Shown one piece after another: positions 35,282 through 43,497 of a stretch of DNA of 64,000 nt (position 1 is the stretch's first letter; every line of letters starts with the position of its first letter). Source of the DNA: JAAXGX01 sp965203565 (GTDB lineage Bacteria > Acidobacteriota > Vicinamibacteria > Vicinamibacterales > UBA8438); NCBI GenBank assembly GCA_965203565.1, contig OZ241896.1, positions 682,001-746,000 of the forward strand. The letters are read 5' to 3'. The notes under the pieces were generated by a model. That model was given only the letters and a program-made list of their open reading frames with translations, was not told the origin of the DNA and made no database searches. Position numbers and translations under genes: made by a program.

Positions 35282-37308
35282 GGCCGCAACGGACGCATCC
35301 GGATCGTCTCCTCCCACAGAGCGGTCCAGACGCCGTCCTTTCTCTCGGTCTGTCCGGTCCTGACGTGATCGACGGCGTACTCCGGCAACCGAACGGTGAT
35401 GAGGCACTTCCCGTCGAACAGCGCCTGATCGGGCAGGTTGAAGTCCAGGTTGTCGTACCCGTCTCGAACGTGGTCACCGGGGAGGTCGTCCGCGTCCACG
35501 GGAACGACGTGCAGAAAGAAACGCGCGGCCATGTCGGTCCGGACGCACGGCGCCCTGGCGTACGTCAGGGCGCCGCGGGCGGCGTCGAGGTATACGTCGT
35601 AGCGCATGCGAGCAGCCGGCGCGCCCTGCGTCAACGACCGGTGCGTCTCGCGGAAGCGATCCAGGTGGAGACCCGCGCGGGAGTCGCCCAGGAGCGTCGG
35701 GTTGAGGCCGTACATCCTGACGATCGTGTTGCCGTACACCTTTCTGACCCGGACTTCCGGGACATACGCCTCCAGCTTGCGCGCATGCCGCGAATGAGCG
35801 ACGACGACGAAGTCGGCGTGACAGCCGTGCGCTCGTCCGGAGCGGATTCTCTTTTTCTGCATTTCGGAAAGAAGCCGCCGATTACGCCTTCCTCCGGTCA
35901 CGCACAAGTTGGTCGACGGCCAGGTCTGCGCCAGATGACGCAGCGCGCCGAGGCTCGCCGTCTCCCAGTAATTCATGTCGTACTGCGTCCGGAGACGCTC
36001 CGGCGTCGTCCTGTCGACGAGGAAATTGAAGTAGACGTTCTGAAGCGGATGAATGCGGGCCATGGCGATCAGGATGCCCGCCGCCGCGACGCCCGCCGCC
36101 GCATACGTCCCTCGGCGCGCCCAGGCGGCGTCGCCCGCCGCCAGCAGGCGCAGCCCGGACGCCGCCAGCAGGGAGAACGGCGCGTGCAGGAAATACAGGT
36201 GCCGCCACTCGTCGTAGGTGTGCGCGCCCAGCGCCGCCACGGCGAGCGGCGGCGCCGTCAGACAGGCGGTCAGCAGAAGTCCGAACCGCAGCGGCGTGTT
36301 GCGAAGCGCCCGGCCGGGACGCGCGGCGGCGCGCCACGCAACGCCGACGATCCCGACGCCGCCCAGCAGCAACGTGAACGGCGGCGTCGTGATGGCGACC
36401 CACGTCGGAACGTAGCGCCACGGCAGATCGTCCGAATGAATCATCCTGCCCTGAAAGAGTTGCCGGATATGAAGCGGATGTTCGGAGAGGACCCGGAGCG
36501 CCTCGGCGAACTCCCGCGGATCGCTCCACAGGTACGGACTGATCGCGTACAGCGTCGCGGCGCCCGCCGCCGCGAATGCGCCGGCCGTCTTCAGAACGCG
36601 CCGGCGTTCGCTCCGCTCCGCGGCATGGAGCAGGTCCAACGCCCGCATGCCCAGCACGGCGGCGAAGAGCATCACGCCCATGATGCGCAGGTTCGTCAGC
36701 ACCGCCGCCGCCGCTCCCAGGACCACGAACGCGCGGACCGTGTCCTTCTCGAACGCCCGGTGGGCCAGGTGCAGCGCGATCATGAACATCGCCAGGAAGG
36801 GGACGTCCTTGCTGTTGAAGAACGCGTGGGCGTACAGGCGGGGGTGGAGCAGGAACAGCAGCATCGCCAGGAGAGCGAGCGGTCCGCTGTCGAACAGCCG
36901 GCGGGCGAGCAGGAAACAGGCGAAGCCGCCGCACAGCCAGAACAGGTGGGTGGCGCCGTGGCGGAACAGATGCGCCGTGCGGCTGTCGTCGAGGCCGAGC
37001 GTCCGCTCGGCGAGCAGCAGCGGCAGCTCGAACGCCATGCCGTAGTACCGGTCGTGGGCCCAGGGAAAAAGATTGTGGGCGGACAGTGCGTCGTCGTCGC
37101 CCAGGGCGTACTCCAGGTTCGCCGCGGCGATTCGCCGCTGTGGGTCCGCGTCCTCCGAGATGCCGTAGTCGCCCACGACGGCGGCGCCCGCGGCGGCGAA
37201 GAGGACCAGGATCGCGACGGCCCAGCAGCCCGTGGCAAAATCCCCGCTGCATTCGACGGGCGCTGCATCCCGGCTGAACTGCGTTGTTCGTCGGTCGAAT
37301 ATGGCCAA
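35278..37308 (-). CDS. GT-C-type membrane glycosyltransferase, array copy 3 (restarted inside an element)
   Basis: This 676-residue paralog has its original start region (ATG 37416) cut after eleven codons by a 158-bp element. Translation can restart at TTG 37308 inside the element, preceded by GGAGG that follows the terminated leader frame directly. The restarted protein has 28 element-derived residues (beginning AIFDRRTTQFSRDAAP) fused in frame to WAVAILVLF, exactly where other copies have RTWAVAIL. The rest is intact: loop GDYGISEDADPQR, variable loop HPLHIRQLFQGR, FFNSKDVPF and the C-terminal domain. It is probably functional rather than a pseudogene because the frame is preserved. Confidence 0.75.
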   Translation of the reverse strand: MAIFDRRTTQFSRDAAPVECSGDFATGCWAVAILVLFAAAGAAVVGDYGISEDADPQRRIAAANLEYALGDDDALSAHNLFPWAHDRYYGMAFELPLLLAERTLGLDDSRTAHLFRHGATHLFWLCGGFACFLLARRLFDSGPLALLAMLLFLLHPRLYAHAFFNSKDVPFLAMFMIALHLAHRAFEKDTVRAFVVLGAAAAVLTNLRIMGVMLFAAVLGMRALDLLHAAERSERRRVLKTAGAFAAAGAATLYAISPYLWSDPREFAEALRVLSEHPLHIRQLFQGRMIHSDDLPWRYVPTWVAITTPPFTLLLGGVGIVGVAWRAAARPGRALRNTPLRFGLLLTACLTAPPLAVAALGAHTYDEWRHLYFLHAPFSLLAASGLRLLAAGDAAWARRGTYAAAGVAAAGILIAMARIHPLQNVYFNFLVDRTTPERLRTQYDMNYWETASLGALRHLAQTWPSTNLCVTGGRRNRRLLSEMQKKRIRSGRAHGCHADFVVVAHSRHARKLEAYVPEVRVRKVYGNTIVRMYGLNPTLLGDSRAGLHLDRFRETHRSLTQGAPAARMRYDVYLDAARGALTYARAPCVRTDMAARFFLHVVPVDADDLPGDHVRDGYDNLDFNLPDQALFDGKCLITVRLPEYAVDHVRTGQTERKDGVWTALWEETIRMRPLRP

Positions 37309-37383
37309 TATGCTCCCTCCTCACGCCTTGTCAGCCGGGCGCCCCGCCCGTCTCGGTGCGACGCGGGGTTTTACCACGGGCTG
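37226..37383 (-). mobile_element. 158-bp TIR element, copy B (inside array copy 3)
   Basis: The ends are CAGCCCGTGG and CCACGGGCTG. The flanks are CCAG (left) and CCAA (right), a 4-bp duplication with one later change; the matching copy C has CCAG on both sides. It is inserted at the TGG codon of the CRTW-AVAIL sequence of a glycosyltransferase gene, in the orientation that gives TGA, GGAGG, then TTG restart on the minus strand. It differs from copy C at one base that I can see over 158 bp. Confidence 0.88.
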
Positions 37384-37416
37384 CCAAGTCCGGCAGGACA
37401 TGCGGGAAATCGTCAT
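37321..37416 (-). pseudogene. Interrupted 5' leader of array copy 3
   Basis: The native ATG 37416 (ATGA overlap with the copy 4 stop) opens a 31-residue frame, MTISRMSCRTW then element-encoded QPVVKPRVAPRRAGRPADKA, ending at TGA 37321-37323. GGAGG follows the stop immediately and TTG 37308 follows 12 nt after it. The short frame may act as a leader that delivers ribosomes to the restart. Confidence 0.7.
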
Positions 37417-39443
37417 GGCCGCAACGGACGCATCCGGATCGTCTCCTCCCACAGAGCGGTCCAGACGCCGCCCTTTCTCTCGGTCTGTCCGGTCCTGACG
37501 TGGTCGACGGCGTACTCCGGCAACCGCATCGTCACGAGGCACTTCCCGTCGAACAGCGCCTGATCGGGCAGGTCGAAATCCAGGTGGTCGAAACCGTAAC
37601 GCACCTGGTCGCCGGGCAGGTCGTCCGCGTCCACCGGAACGACGTGCAGGAAGAAACGCGCGGCCATGTCGGTCCGGACGCACGGCGCCTTGGCGTACGT
37701 GAGGGCGCCGCGGGCGGCGTCGAGGTATACGTCGTAGCGCATGCGAGCAGCCGGCGCGCCCTGCGTCAACGACCGGTACGTCTCGCGGAAGCGATCCAGG
37801 TGGAGATCCGCGCGGGAGTCGCCCAGGAGCGCCGGGTTGACGCCGTACACGCTGGAGATCGTGTTGCCGTACACCTTTCTGACCCGGACTTCCGGAACAT
37901 GCGCCTCCGGCTTGCGCGCATGCAGCGGATGAGCGACGACGACGAAGTCGGCGTGACGGCCGCGGCACGCTCGTACGGAGCGGATTCTCTTTTTCTGCAT
38001 TTCGGAAAGAAGCCGCCGATTACGCCTTCCTCCGGTCACGCACAAGTTGGTCGACGGGTAGGTCTGCGCCAGATGACGCAGCGCGCCGAAGCCCGTCGTA
38101 TCCCAGTAGCTCATGTCGTACTGCGTCCGAAGACGCTCCGGCGTCGTCCTGTCGACGAGGAAATTGAAGTAGGCGTTCTGAAGCGGATGAATGCGGGCCA
38201 TGGCGATCAGGATGCCCGCCGCCGCGACGCCCGCCGCCGCATACGTCCCTCGGCGCATCCAGGCGGGGTCGCGCGCCGCCAGCAGGCGCAGCCCGGACGC
38301 CGCCAGCAGGCAGAGCGGCGCATGCAGGAAATACAGGTGCCGCCACCCGTGGTAGACGTGCGCGCCCAGCGCCGCCACGGCGAGCGGCGGCGCCGCCAGA
38401 CAGGCGGCCGTCAGGCATTCCAGCCGCAGCGTCGTGTTGCGCAGCGCCAGACCGGGACGCGCGGCGACGCGCCACGCAACGCCGACGACTCCGACGCCGG
38501 CCAGCAGCAGCGTGAACGGCGGCGTCGTGATGGCGACCCACGTCGGAACGTAGCGCCACGGCAGATAGTCCGGACGAATCATCCTGCCCTGAAAGAGTTG
38601 CCGAAGAGTAGTCGGATGTTCGGAGAGGTCCCGGAGCGCTCCGGCGAACTCGCGCGGGTCGCTCCACAGGTACGGACTGATCGCGTACAGCGTCGCGGCG
38701 CCTGTCGCAGCGAACGCGCCGGCCGTCGCCAGAACGCGCCGGCGTTCGCTCCGCTGCGCCGCGCAGAGCAGGTCGCACGCCCGCATGCCCAGCACGGCGG
38801 CGAAGAACATCACGCCCATGATGCGGAGGTTCGTCAGCACCGCCGCCGCCCCCCCCAGGATCACGAACGCGCGGACCGTGTCCTTCTCGAACGCCCGGTG
38901 GACCAGGTGCAGCGCGATCATGAACATCGACAGGAAGGTAACGTCCTTGCTGTTGAAGAACGCGTGGGCGTACAGGCGGGGATGGAGCAGGAACAGCAGC
39001 ATCGCCAGGAGAGCGAGGGGCCCGCTGTCGAACAGCCGGCGGGCGAGCAGGAAGCAGGCGAAGCCGCCGCACAGCCAGAACAGGTGGGTGGCGCCGTGGC
39101 GGAACAGATGCGCCGTGCGGCTGTCGTCGAGGCCGAGCGTCCGCTCGGCGAGCAGCAGCGGCAGCTCGAACGCCATGCCGTAGTACCGGTCGTGGGCCCG
39201 GGGAAGATTGTGGGCGGACAGTGCGTCGTCGCGGCCCAGGACGTACTCCAGGTTCGCCGCGGCGATTCGCCGCTGTGGGTCCGCGTCCACCGAGACGCCG
39301 TAGTCGCCCACGACGGCGGCGCCCGCGGCGGCGAAGAGGACGAGAATCGCGACGGCCCAGCAGCCCGTGGCAAAATCCCCGCTGCATTCGACGGGCGCTG
39401 CATCCCGGCTGAACTGCGTTGTTCGTCGGTCGAATATGGCCAA
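37413..39443 (-). CDS. GT-C-type membrane glycosyltransferase, array copy 4 (restarted inside an element)
   Basis: This 676-residue paralog starts at TTG 39443 within element copy C, with the same element-derived N-terminus as copy 3 fused to WAVAILVLF. The first outer loop is GDYGVSVDADPQR and the variable loop HPTTLRQLFQGRMIRPDY. The C-terminal domain is close to copies 2 and 3 but ends the segment before the stop with GDQVRYGFDHLDFDLPDQ. Its stop overlaps the native start of copy 3. Sharing of the element insertion with copy 3 shows the two descend from one duplication. Confidence 0.75.
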   Translation of the reverse strand: MAIFDRRTTQFSRDAAPVECSGDFATGCWAVAILVLFAAAGAAVVGDYGVSVDADPQRRIAAANLEYVLGRDDALSAHNLPRAHDRYYGMAFELPLLLAERTLGLDDSRTAHLFRHGATHLFWLCGGFACFLLARRLFDSGPLALLAMLLFLLHPRLYAHAFFNSKDVTFLSMFMIALHLVHRAFEKDTVRAFVILGGAAAVLTNLRIMGVMFFAAVLGMRACDLLCAAQRSERRRVLATAGAFAATGAATLYAISPYLWSDPREFAGALRDLSEHPTTLRQLFQGRMIRPDYLPWRYVPTWVAITTPPFTLLLAGVGVVGVAWRVAARPGLALRNTTLRLECLTAACLAAPPLAVAALGAHVYHGWRHLYFLHAPLCLLAASGLRLLAARDPAWMRRGTYAAAGVAAAGILIAMARIHPLQNAYFNFLVDRTTPERLRTQYDMSYWDTTGFGALRHLAQTYPSTNLCVTGGRRNRRLLSEMQKKRIRSVRACRGRHADFVVVAHPLHARKPEAHVPEVRVRKVYGNTISSVYGVNPALLGDSRADLHLDRFRETYRSLTQGAPAARMRYDVYLDAARGALTYAKAPCVRTDMAARFFLHVVPVDADDLPGDQVRYGFDHLDFDLPDQALFDGKCLVTMRLPEYAVDHVRTGQTERKGGVWTALWEETIRMRPLRP

Positions 39444-39518
39444 TATGCTCCCTCCTCACGCCTTGTCAGCCGGGCGCCCCGCCCGTCTCGGTGCGACGCG
39501 GGGTTTCACCACGGGCTG
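39361..39518 (-). mobile_element. 158-bp TIR element, copy C (inside array copy 4)
   Basis: The 10-bp inverted repeat ends are perfect and are flanked by an exact CCAG/CCAG duplication. Removal of the element and one CCAG restores the reading CRTW-AVAIL seen in uninterrupted array copies, which proves insertion rather than ancestral sequence. It lies at the same codon and in the same orientation as copy B. Confidence 0.92.
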
Positions 39519-39551
39519 CCAGGTCCGACAGGACATGCGGGAAATCGTCAT
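39456..39551 (-). pseudogene. Interrupted 5' leader of array copy 4
   Basis: The native ATG 39551 (overlapping the copy 5 stop) opens the same 31-residue frame as at copy 3, ending at TGA 39456-39458 within the element. GGAGG abuts the stop and TTG 39443 lies 12 nt downstream in frame with the glycosyltransferase. Confidence 0.7.
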
Positions 39552-41497
39552 GGCCGCAACGGACGCATCCGGATCGTCTCCTCCCACAGAGCGGTCCAGA
39601 CGCCGTCCTTCCTCTCGGTCTGTCCGGTCCTGACGTGGTCGACGGCGTACTCCGGCAACCGAACGGTGATGAGGCACTTCCCGTCGAACAGCGCGTGATC
39701 GGGCAGGTTGAAGTCCAGGTTGTCGTACCCGTCTCGACCGCGGTCGCCGGGGAGGTCGTCCGCGTCCACGGGAACGACGTGCAGGAAGAAACGTGCGGCC
39801 AAGTCGGCCGTAGCGCACGGCGCCCTGGCGTACGTGAGGGCGCCGCGGGCGGCGTCGAGGTATACGTCGTAGCGCATGCGAACCGCTGGCGCGCCCTGCG
39901 TCAACGACCGGTGCGTCTCGCGGAAACGGTCCACGTGAAAATCGTCCAGCAGCGCCAGGTTGAGACCGTACAAACTGGCGATCGTGTTGCCGTACGCCTT
40001 TCTGGTCCAGACGGCCGGAGCATGCGTTTCGGACGAACCCCTCCGGGCGGTGGCGCCTGCGAAGACGAAATCGGAGCGGCCGCGGCGTCTGAATCTGATC
40101 CTCTTTCTCTGCGCTTCGGAGAGAAGGTGATGGTCACGCGCTCTCCCCGTCACGCACAAACGGGTCGACGGCCAGGTTCGCGCCAGGTGATGCAGCCCGC
40201 CGAAGCGCGTCATCTCCCAGAGATTCATCTCGTACTGCGTCCGGAGATGCTCCGGCGTCGTCCTGTCGACGAGGAAATTGAAGTAGACGTTCTGAAGCGG
40301 ATGGATGCGCGCCATGGCGATCAGGATGCCCGCCGCCGCGACGCCCGCCGCCGCATACGCTCCTCGGCGCGCCCAGGCCGCGTCGCGCGCCGCCAGCAGG
40401 CGCAGCCCGGACGCCGCCAGCAGCGCGAGCGGCGCATGCAGGAAATACAGGTGCCGCCACCCGTCGTAGGTGTGCGCGCCCAGCGCCACGGCGAGCGGCG
40501 GCGCCGTCAGACAGGCGGCCGCCAGGCATTCGAGCCGCAGCGGCGTGTTGCGAAGCGCCCGGCCGGGACGTGCGGCCGCGCGCCACGCAACGCCGACGAC
40601 CCCGACGCCGCCCAGCAGCAGCGTGAACGGCGGCGTCGTGACCGCCATCCACGTCGGAACGTAGCGCCACGGCAGATCGTCCGAATGAATCATCCTGCCC
40701 TGAAAGACTTGCCAGGAATGATGCGGATGTTCGGAGAGGACCCGGAGCGCCTCGGCGAACTCACGCGGGTCGCTCCACAGGTACGGACTGATCGCGTACA
40801 GCGTCGCAGCGCATGCCGCCCCGAACGCCGCTGTCGTCTTCAGAACGCGCCGGCGCTCGCTCCACTGCGCAGCGCAGAGCAGGTCGCACGCCCGCATGCC
40901 CAGCACGGCGGCGAAGAGCATCAGGCCCATGATGCGGAGGTTCGTCAGCACCGCCGCTCCCGCCCCCAGGACCGCGAACGCGCGAACCGTGTCCTTCTCG
41001 AACGCCCGGTGGACCAGGCACAGCGCGATCATGAACATCGCCAGGAAGGGGACGTCCATGCCGTTGAAGAACGCGTGCGCGTACAGGCGGGGGTGGAGCA
41101 GGAACAGCAGCATCGCGGCGAGCGCCGGCGGACCGCTGTCGAACAGCCGGCGGGCGAGCAGGAAGCAGGCGAAGCCGCCGCACAGCCAGAACAGGTGGGT
41201 GGCGCAGTGACGCAGCAGATACGCCGTGCGGCTGTCGTCGAGGCCGAGCGCCCGCTCGGCGAGCAGCAGCGGCGCCTCGAACGCCACGCCGTAGTACCGG
41301 TGGTGGTCCGGCAGGCCGCGAAACGACAACGCGTCGTCGTCGCCCAGGACGTATTCCAGGTTCGCCGCAGCGGTTTTCCGATGTCTTGCCGTGTCCGGCG
41401 AAGCGCCGTAGTCACCCACGACAACGCCGCCCGCGGCGGCGAAGAGGACGAGGATCGCGACGGCCCACGTCCGGCAGGAGATGCGGGAAATCGTCAT
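39548..41497 (-). CDS. GT-C-type membrane glycosyltransferase, array copy 5
   Basis: This 649-residue paralog, the shortest, starts at ATG 41497 (ATGA with the copy 6 stop). The N-terminal loop GDYGASPDTARHR is the most altered of the set. The variable loop is HPHHSWQVFQGR. In the second outer loop FFNSKDVPF has become FFNGMDVPF, losing the lysine kept in all other copies. The C-terminal variable segment (RLCVTGRARDHHLLSEAQRK) is shorter. It may have changed specificity or reduced activity. Confidence 0.76.
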   Translation of the reverse strand: MTISRISCRTWAVAILVLFAAAGGVVVGDYGASPDTARHRKTAAANLEYVLGDDDALSFRGLPDHHRYYGVAFEAPLLLAERALGLDDSRTAYLLRHCATHLFWLCGGFACFLLARRLFDSGPPALAAMLLFLLHPRLYAHAFFNGMDVPFLAMFMIALCLVHRAFEKDTVRAFAVLGAGAAVLTNLRIMGLMLFAAVLGMRACDLLCAAQWSERRRVLKTTAAFGAACAATLYAISPYLWSDPREFAEALRVLSEHPHHSWQVFQGRMIHSDDLPWRYVPTWMAVTTPPFTLLLGGVGVVGVAWRAAARPGRALRNTPLRLECLAAACLTAPPLAVALGAHTYDGWRHLYFLHAPLALLAASGLRLLAARDAAWARRGAYAAAGVAAAGILIAMARIHPLQNVYFNFLVDRTTPEHLRTQYEMNLWEMTRFGGLHHLARTWPSTRLCVTGRARDHHLLSEAQRKRIRFRRRGRSDFVFAGATARRGSSETHAPAVWTRKAYGNTIASLYGLNLALLDDFHVDRFRETHRSLTQGAPAVRMRYDVYLDAARGALTYARAPCATADLAARFFLHVVPVDADDLPGDRGRDGYDNLDFNLPDHALFDGKCLITVRLPEYAVDHVRTGQTERKDGVWTALWEETIRMRPLRP

Positions 41498-43497
41498 GGC
41501 CGCAAGGGACTTATCCGGATCGTCTCCTCCCACAGAGCGGTCCAGACGTCGCCCTTCTTCTCGGTCTGTCCGGTCCTGACGTGATCGACGGCGTACTCCG
41601 GCAATCGGACGGCGACGAGGCATTTCCCGTCGAACCGCGCCTGCCGGGGCAGGTTGAAGTCCAGGTTGTCGAAACCGTGCCGAACCTGGTCGTCGGGCAG
41701 GTCGCCCGCGTCCACCGGAACGACGTGCAGGAAGAAACGCGCGCGCGAATCGGCCCAAACGCACGGCGCCCTGGCGTACGTCAGGGCGCCGCGGGCGGCG
41801 TCGAAGTACACGTCGTAGCGCGCGCGCGCCGACGGCGCGCCCTGCGTCAACGACCGGTACTTTTCGCGGGAGCGGTCCACGTGAAAATCGTCGAGCAGCG
41901 CCGGGTTGAGGCCGTACAACGTTGTAGAGATCGTGTTGCCGTACGCCTTCCTGGCCCAGACGACCGGAGCATGCGTCTCGGGCGGATCGTTCCCGGTGAT
42001 TGTTGACCAAGGCTCGGCGCCGAAGACGAAATCCACGCGGCCGCGGCACGCTTGCCGCTGGAAATCGGTCAATCTGGCCATGATTCTGTTTCTTTGCGCT
42101 TCGGGAAGCAGCAGTCGATGCCTCGGCTGGGTTCTGGTCATGCACAAATGGGGCGCTGGGTATTTCTGCGTCAGGTGGCGCAGCCCGCCGAGGTACGTAA
42201 TCTCCAGGTAGTACATTTGGTACTGCGTTCGAAGACGCTCCGGCGTCGTCCTGTCGACGAGGAAATTGAAGTAGACGTGCTGAAGCGGATGAATGCGGGC
42301 CATGGCGATCAGAATGCCCGCCGCCGCGACGCCCGCCGCCGCATACGCCCCCCGGCGCACCCGGGCGGCGTCGCGCGCCGCCGGCAGGCGCAGCCCGGAC
42401 GCCGCCAGCAGCGCGAGCGGCGCGTGCAGGAAATACAGGTGCCGCCACCCGTCGTAGGTGTGCGCGCCCAGCGCCGCCACGGCGAGCGGCGGCGCCGTCA
42501 GACAGACGGCCGTCAGGCATTCCAGCCGCAGCGGCGTGTTGCGAAGCGCCTGTTCAGGACGCGCGGCCGCGCGCCACGCAACGCCGACGACCCCGACGCA
42601 ACCCAGCAGCAGCGTGAACGGCGGCGTCGTGATCGCCATCCACGTCGGAACGTAACGCCACGGCAGATCGTCCGGCCAAACCGTTCGTCCCTGAAAGAGT
42701 TGCGGGACATGGTTCGGGTGTTCGGAGAAGACCCGGAGCGCCTCGGCGAACTCACGCGGGTCGCTCCACAGGTACGGACTGACCGCGTACAGCGTCGCGG
42801 CCCACGCCGCCGCGAACGCCCCGGTCGTCTTCAGAACGCGCCTGCGCCCGCTCCGCTGCGCGGCATGGAGCAGGTCCAGCGCCCGCATGCCCAGCACGGC
42901 GGCGACGAGCATCAGACCCATGACGCGGAGGTTCGTCAGCACCGCCGCCGCCGCTCCCAGGACCAAGAACGCGCGGACCGTGTCCTTCTCGAACGCCCGG
43001 TGGATCAGATACAGCGCGATCATGAACATCGACAGGAAGGGAACGTCCTTGCTGTTGAAGAACGCATGGGCGTACAGGCGGGGATGGAGCAGGAACAGCA
43101 GCATCGCCAGGAGAGCGATCGGCCCGCTGTCGAACAGCCGGCGGGCGAGCAGGAAGCAGGCGAAGCCGCCGCACAGCCAGAACAGGTGGGTGGCGCCGTG
43201 GCGCAGCAGGTACGCCGTGCGGCTGTCGTCGCGGCCGAGCGCCCGCTCGGCGAGGAGCAGCGGCAGCTCGAACGCCACGCCGTAATACCGGTCGGAAGCG
43301 AAGAGATGATAGTCGCCGCCGACGGACAGTGCGTCGTCGTCGCCCAGGACGTACGCCAGGTTCGCCGCGGCGATCAGCTGCTGCTTGGGCTCGTCCACCG
43401 TGACGCCGTAGTCGTCCACGACGGCGGCGCCCGCGGCGGCGAAGAGGACGAGGATCGCGACGGCCCACGTCCAGCAGGAAATGCGGGAAATCGTCAT
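41494..43497 (-). CDS. GT-C-type membrane glycosyltransferase, array copy 6 (canonical DEP motif)
   Basis: This 667-residue paralog starts at ATG 43497 (ATGA with the copy 7 stop). Its first outer loop reads DDYGVTVDEPKQQ, the only copy that keeps the T-x-DEP form known from GT39/ArnT-like enzymes, so it is the best candidate for the ancestral, fully active member. The variable loop is HPNHVPQLFQGRTVWPDD. The C-terminal segment (HLCMTRTQPRHRLLLPEAQRN) is shared in style with copy 7 and differs from copies 2-5. It ends ISPLRP. Confidence 0.8.
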   Translation of the reverse strand: MTISRISCWTWAVAILVLFAAAGAAVVDDYGVTVDEPKQQLIAAANLAYVLGDDDALSVGGDYHLFASDRYYGVAFELPLLLAERALGRDDSRTAYLLRHGATHLFWLCGGFACFLLARRLFDSGPIALLAMLLFLLHPRLYAHAFFNSKDVPFLSMFMIALYLIHRAFEKDTVRAFLVLGAAAAVLTNLRVMGLMLVAAVLGMRALDLLHAAQRSGRRRVLKTTGAFAAAWAATLYAVSPYLWSDPREFAEALRVFSEHPNHVPQLFQGRTVWPDDLPWRYVPTWMAITTPPFTLLLGCVGVVGVAWRAAARPEQALRNTPLRLECLTAVCLTAPPLAVAALGAHTYDGWRHLYFLHAPLALLAASGLRLPAARDAARVRRGAYAAAGVAAAGILIAMARIHPLQHVYFNFLVDRTTPERLRTQYQMYYLEITYLGGLRHLTQKYPAPHLCMTRTQPRHRLLLPEAQRNRIMARLTDFQRQACRGRVDFVFGAEPWSTITGNDPPETHAPVVWARKAYGNTISTTLYGLNPALLDDFHVDRSREKYRSLTQGAPSARARYDVYFDAARGALTYARAPCVWADSRARFFLHVVPVDAGDLPDDQVRHGFDNLDFNLPRQARFDGKCLVAVRLPEYAVDHVRTGQTEKKGDVWTALWEETIRISPLRP

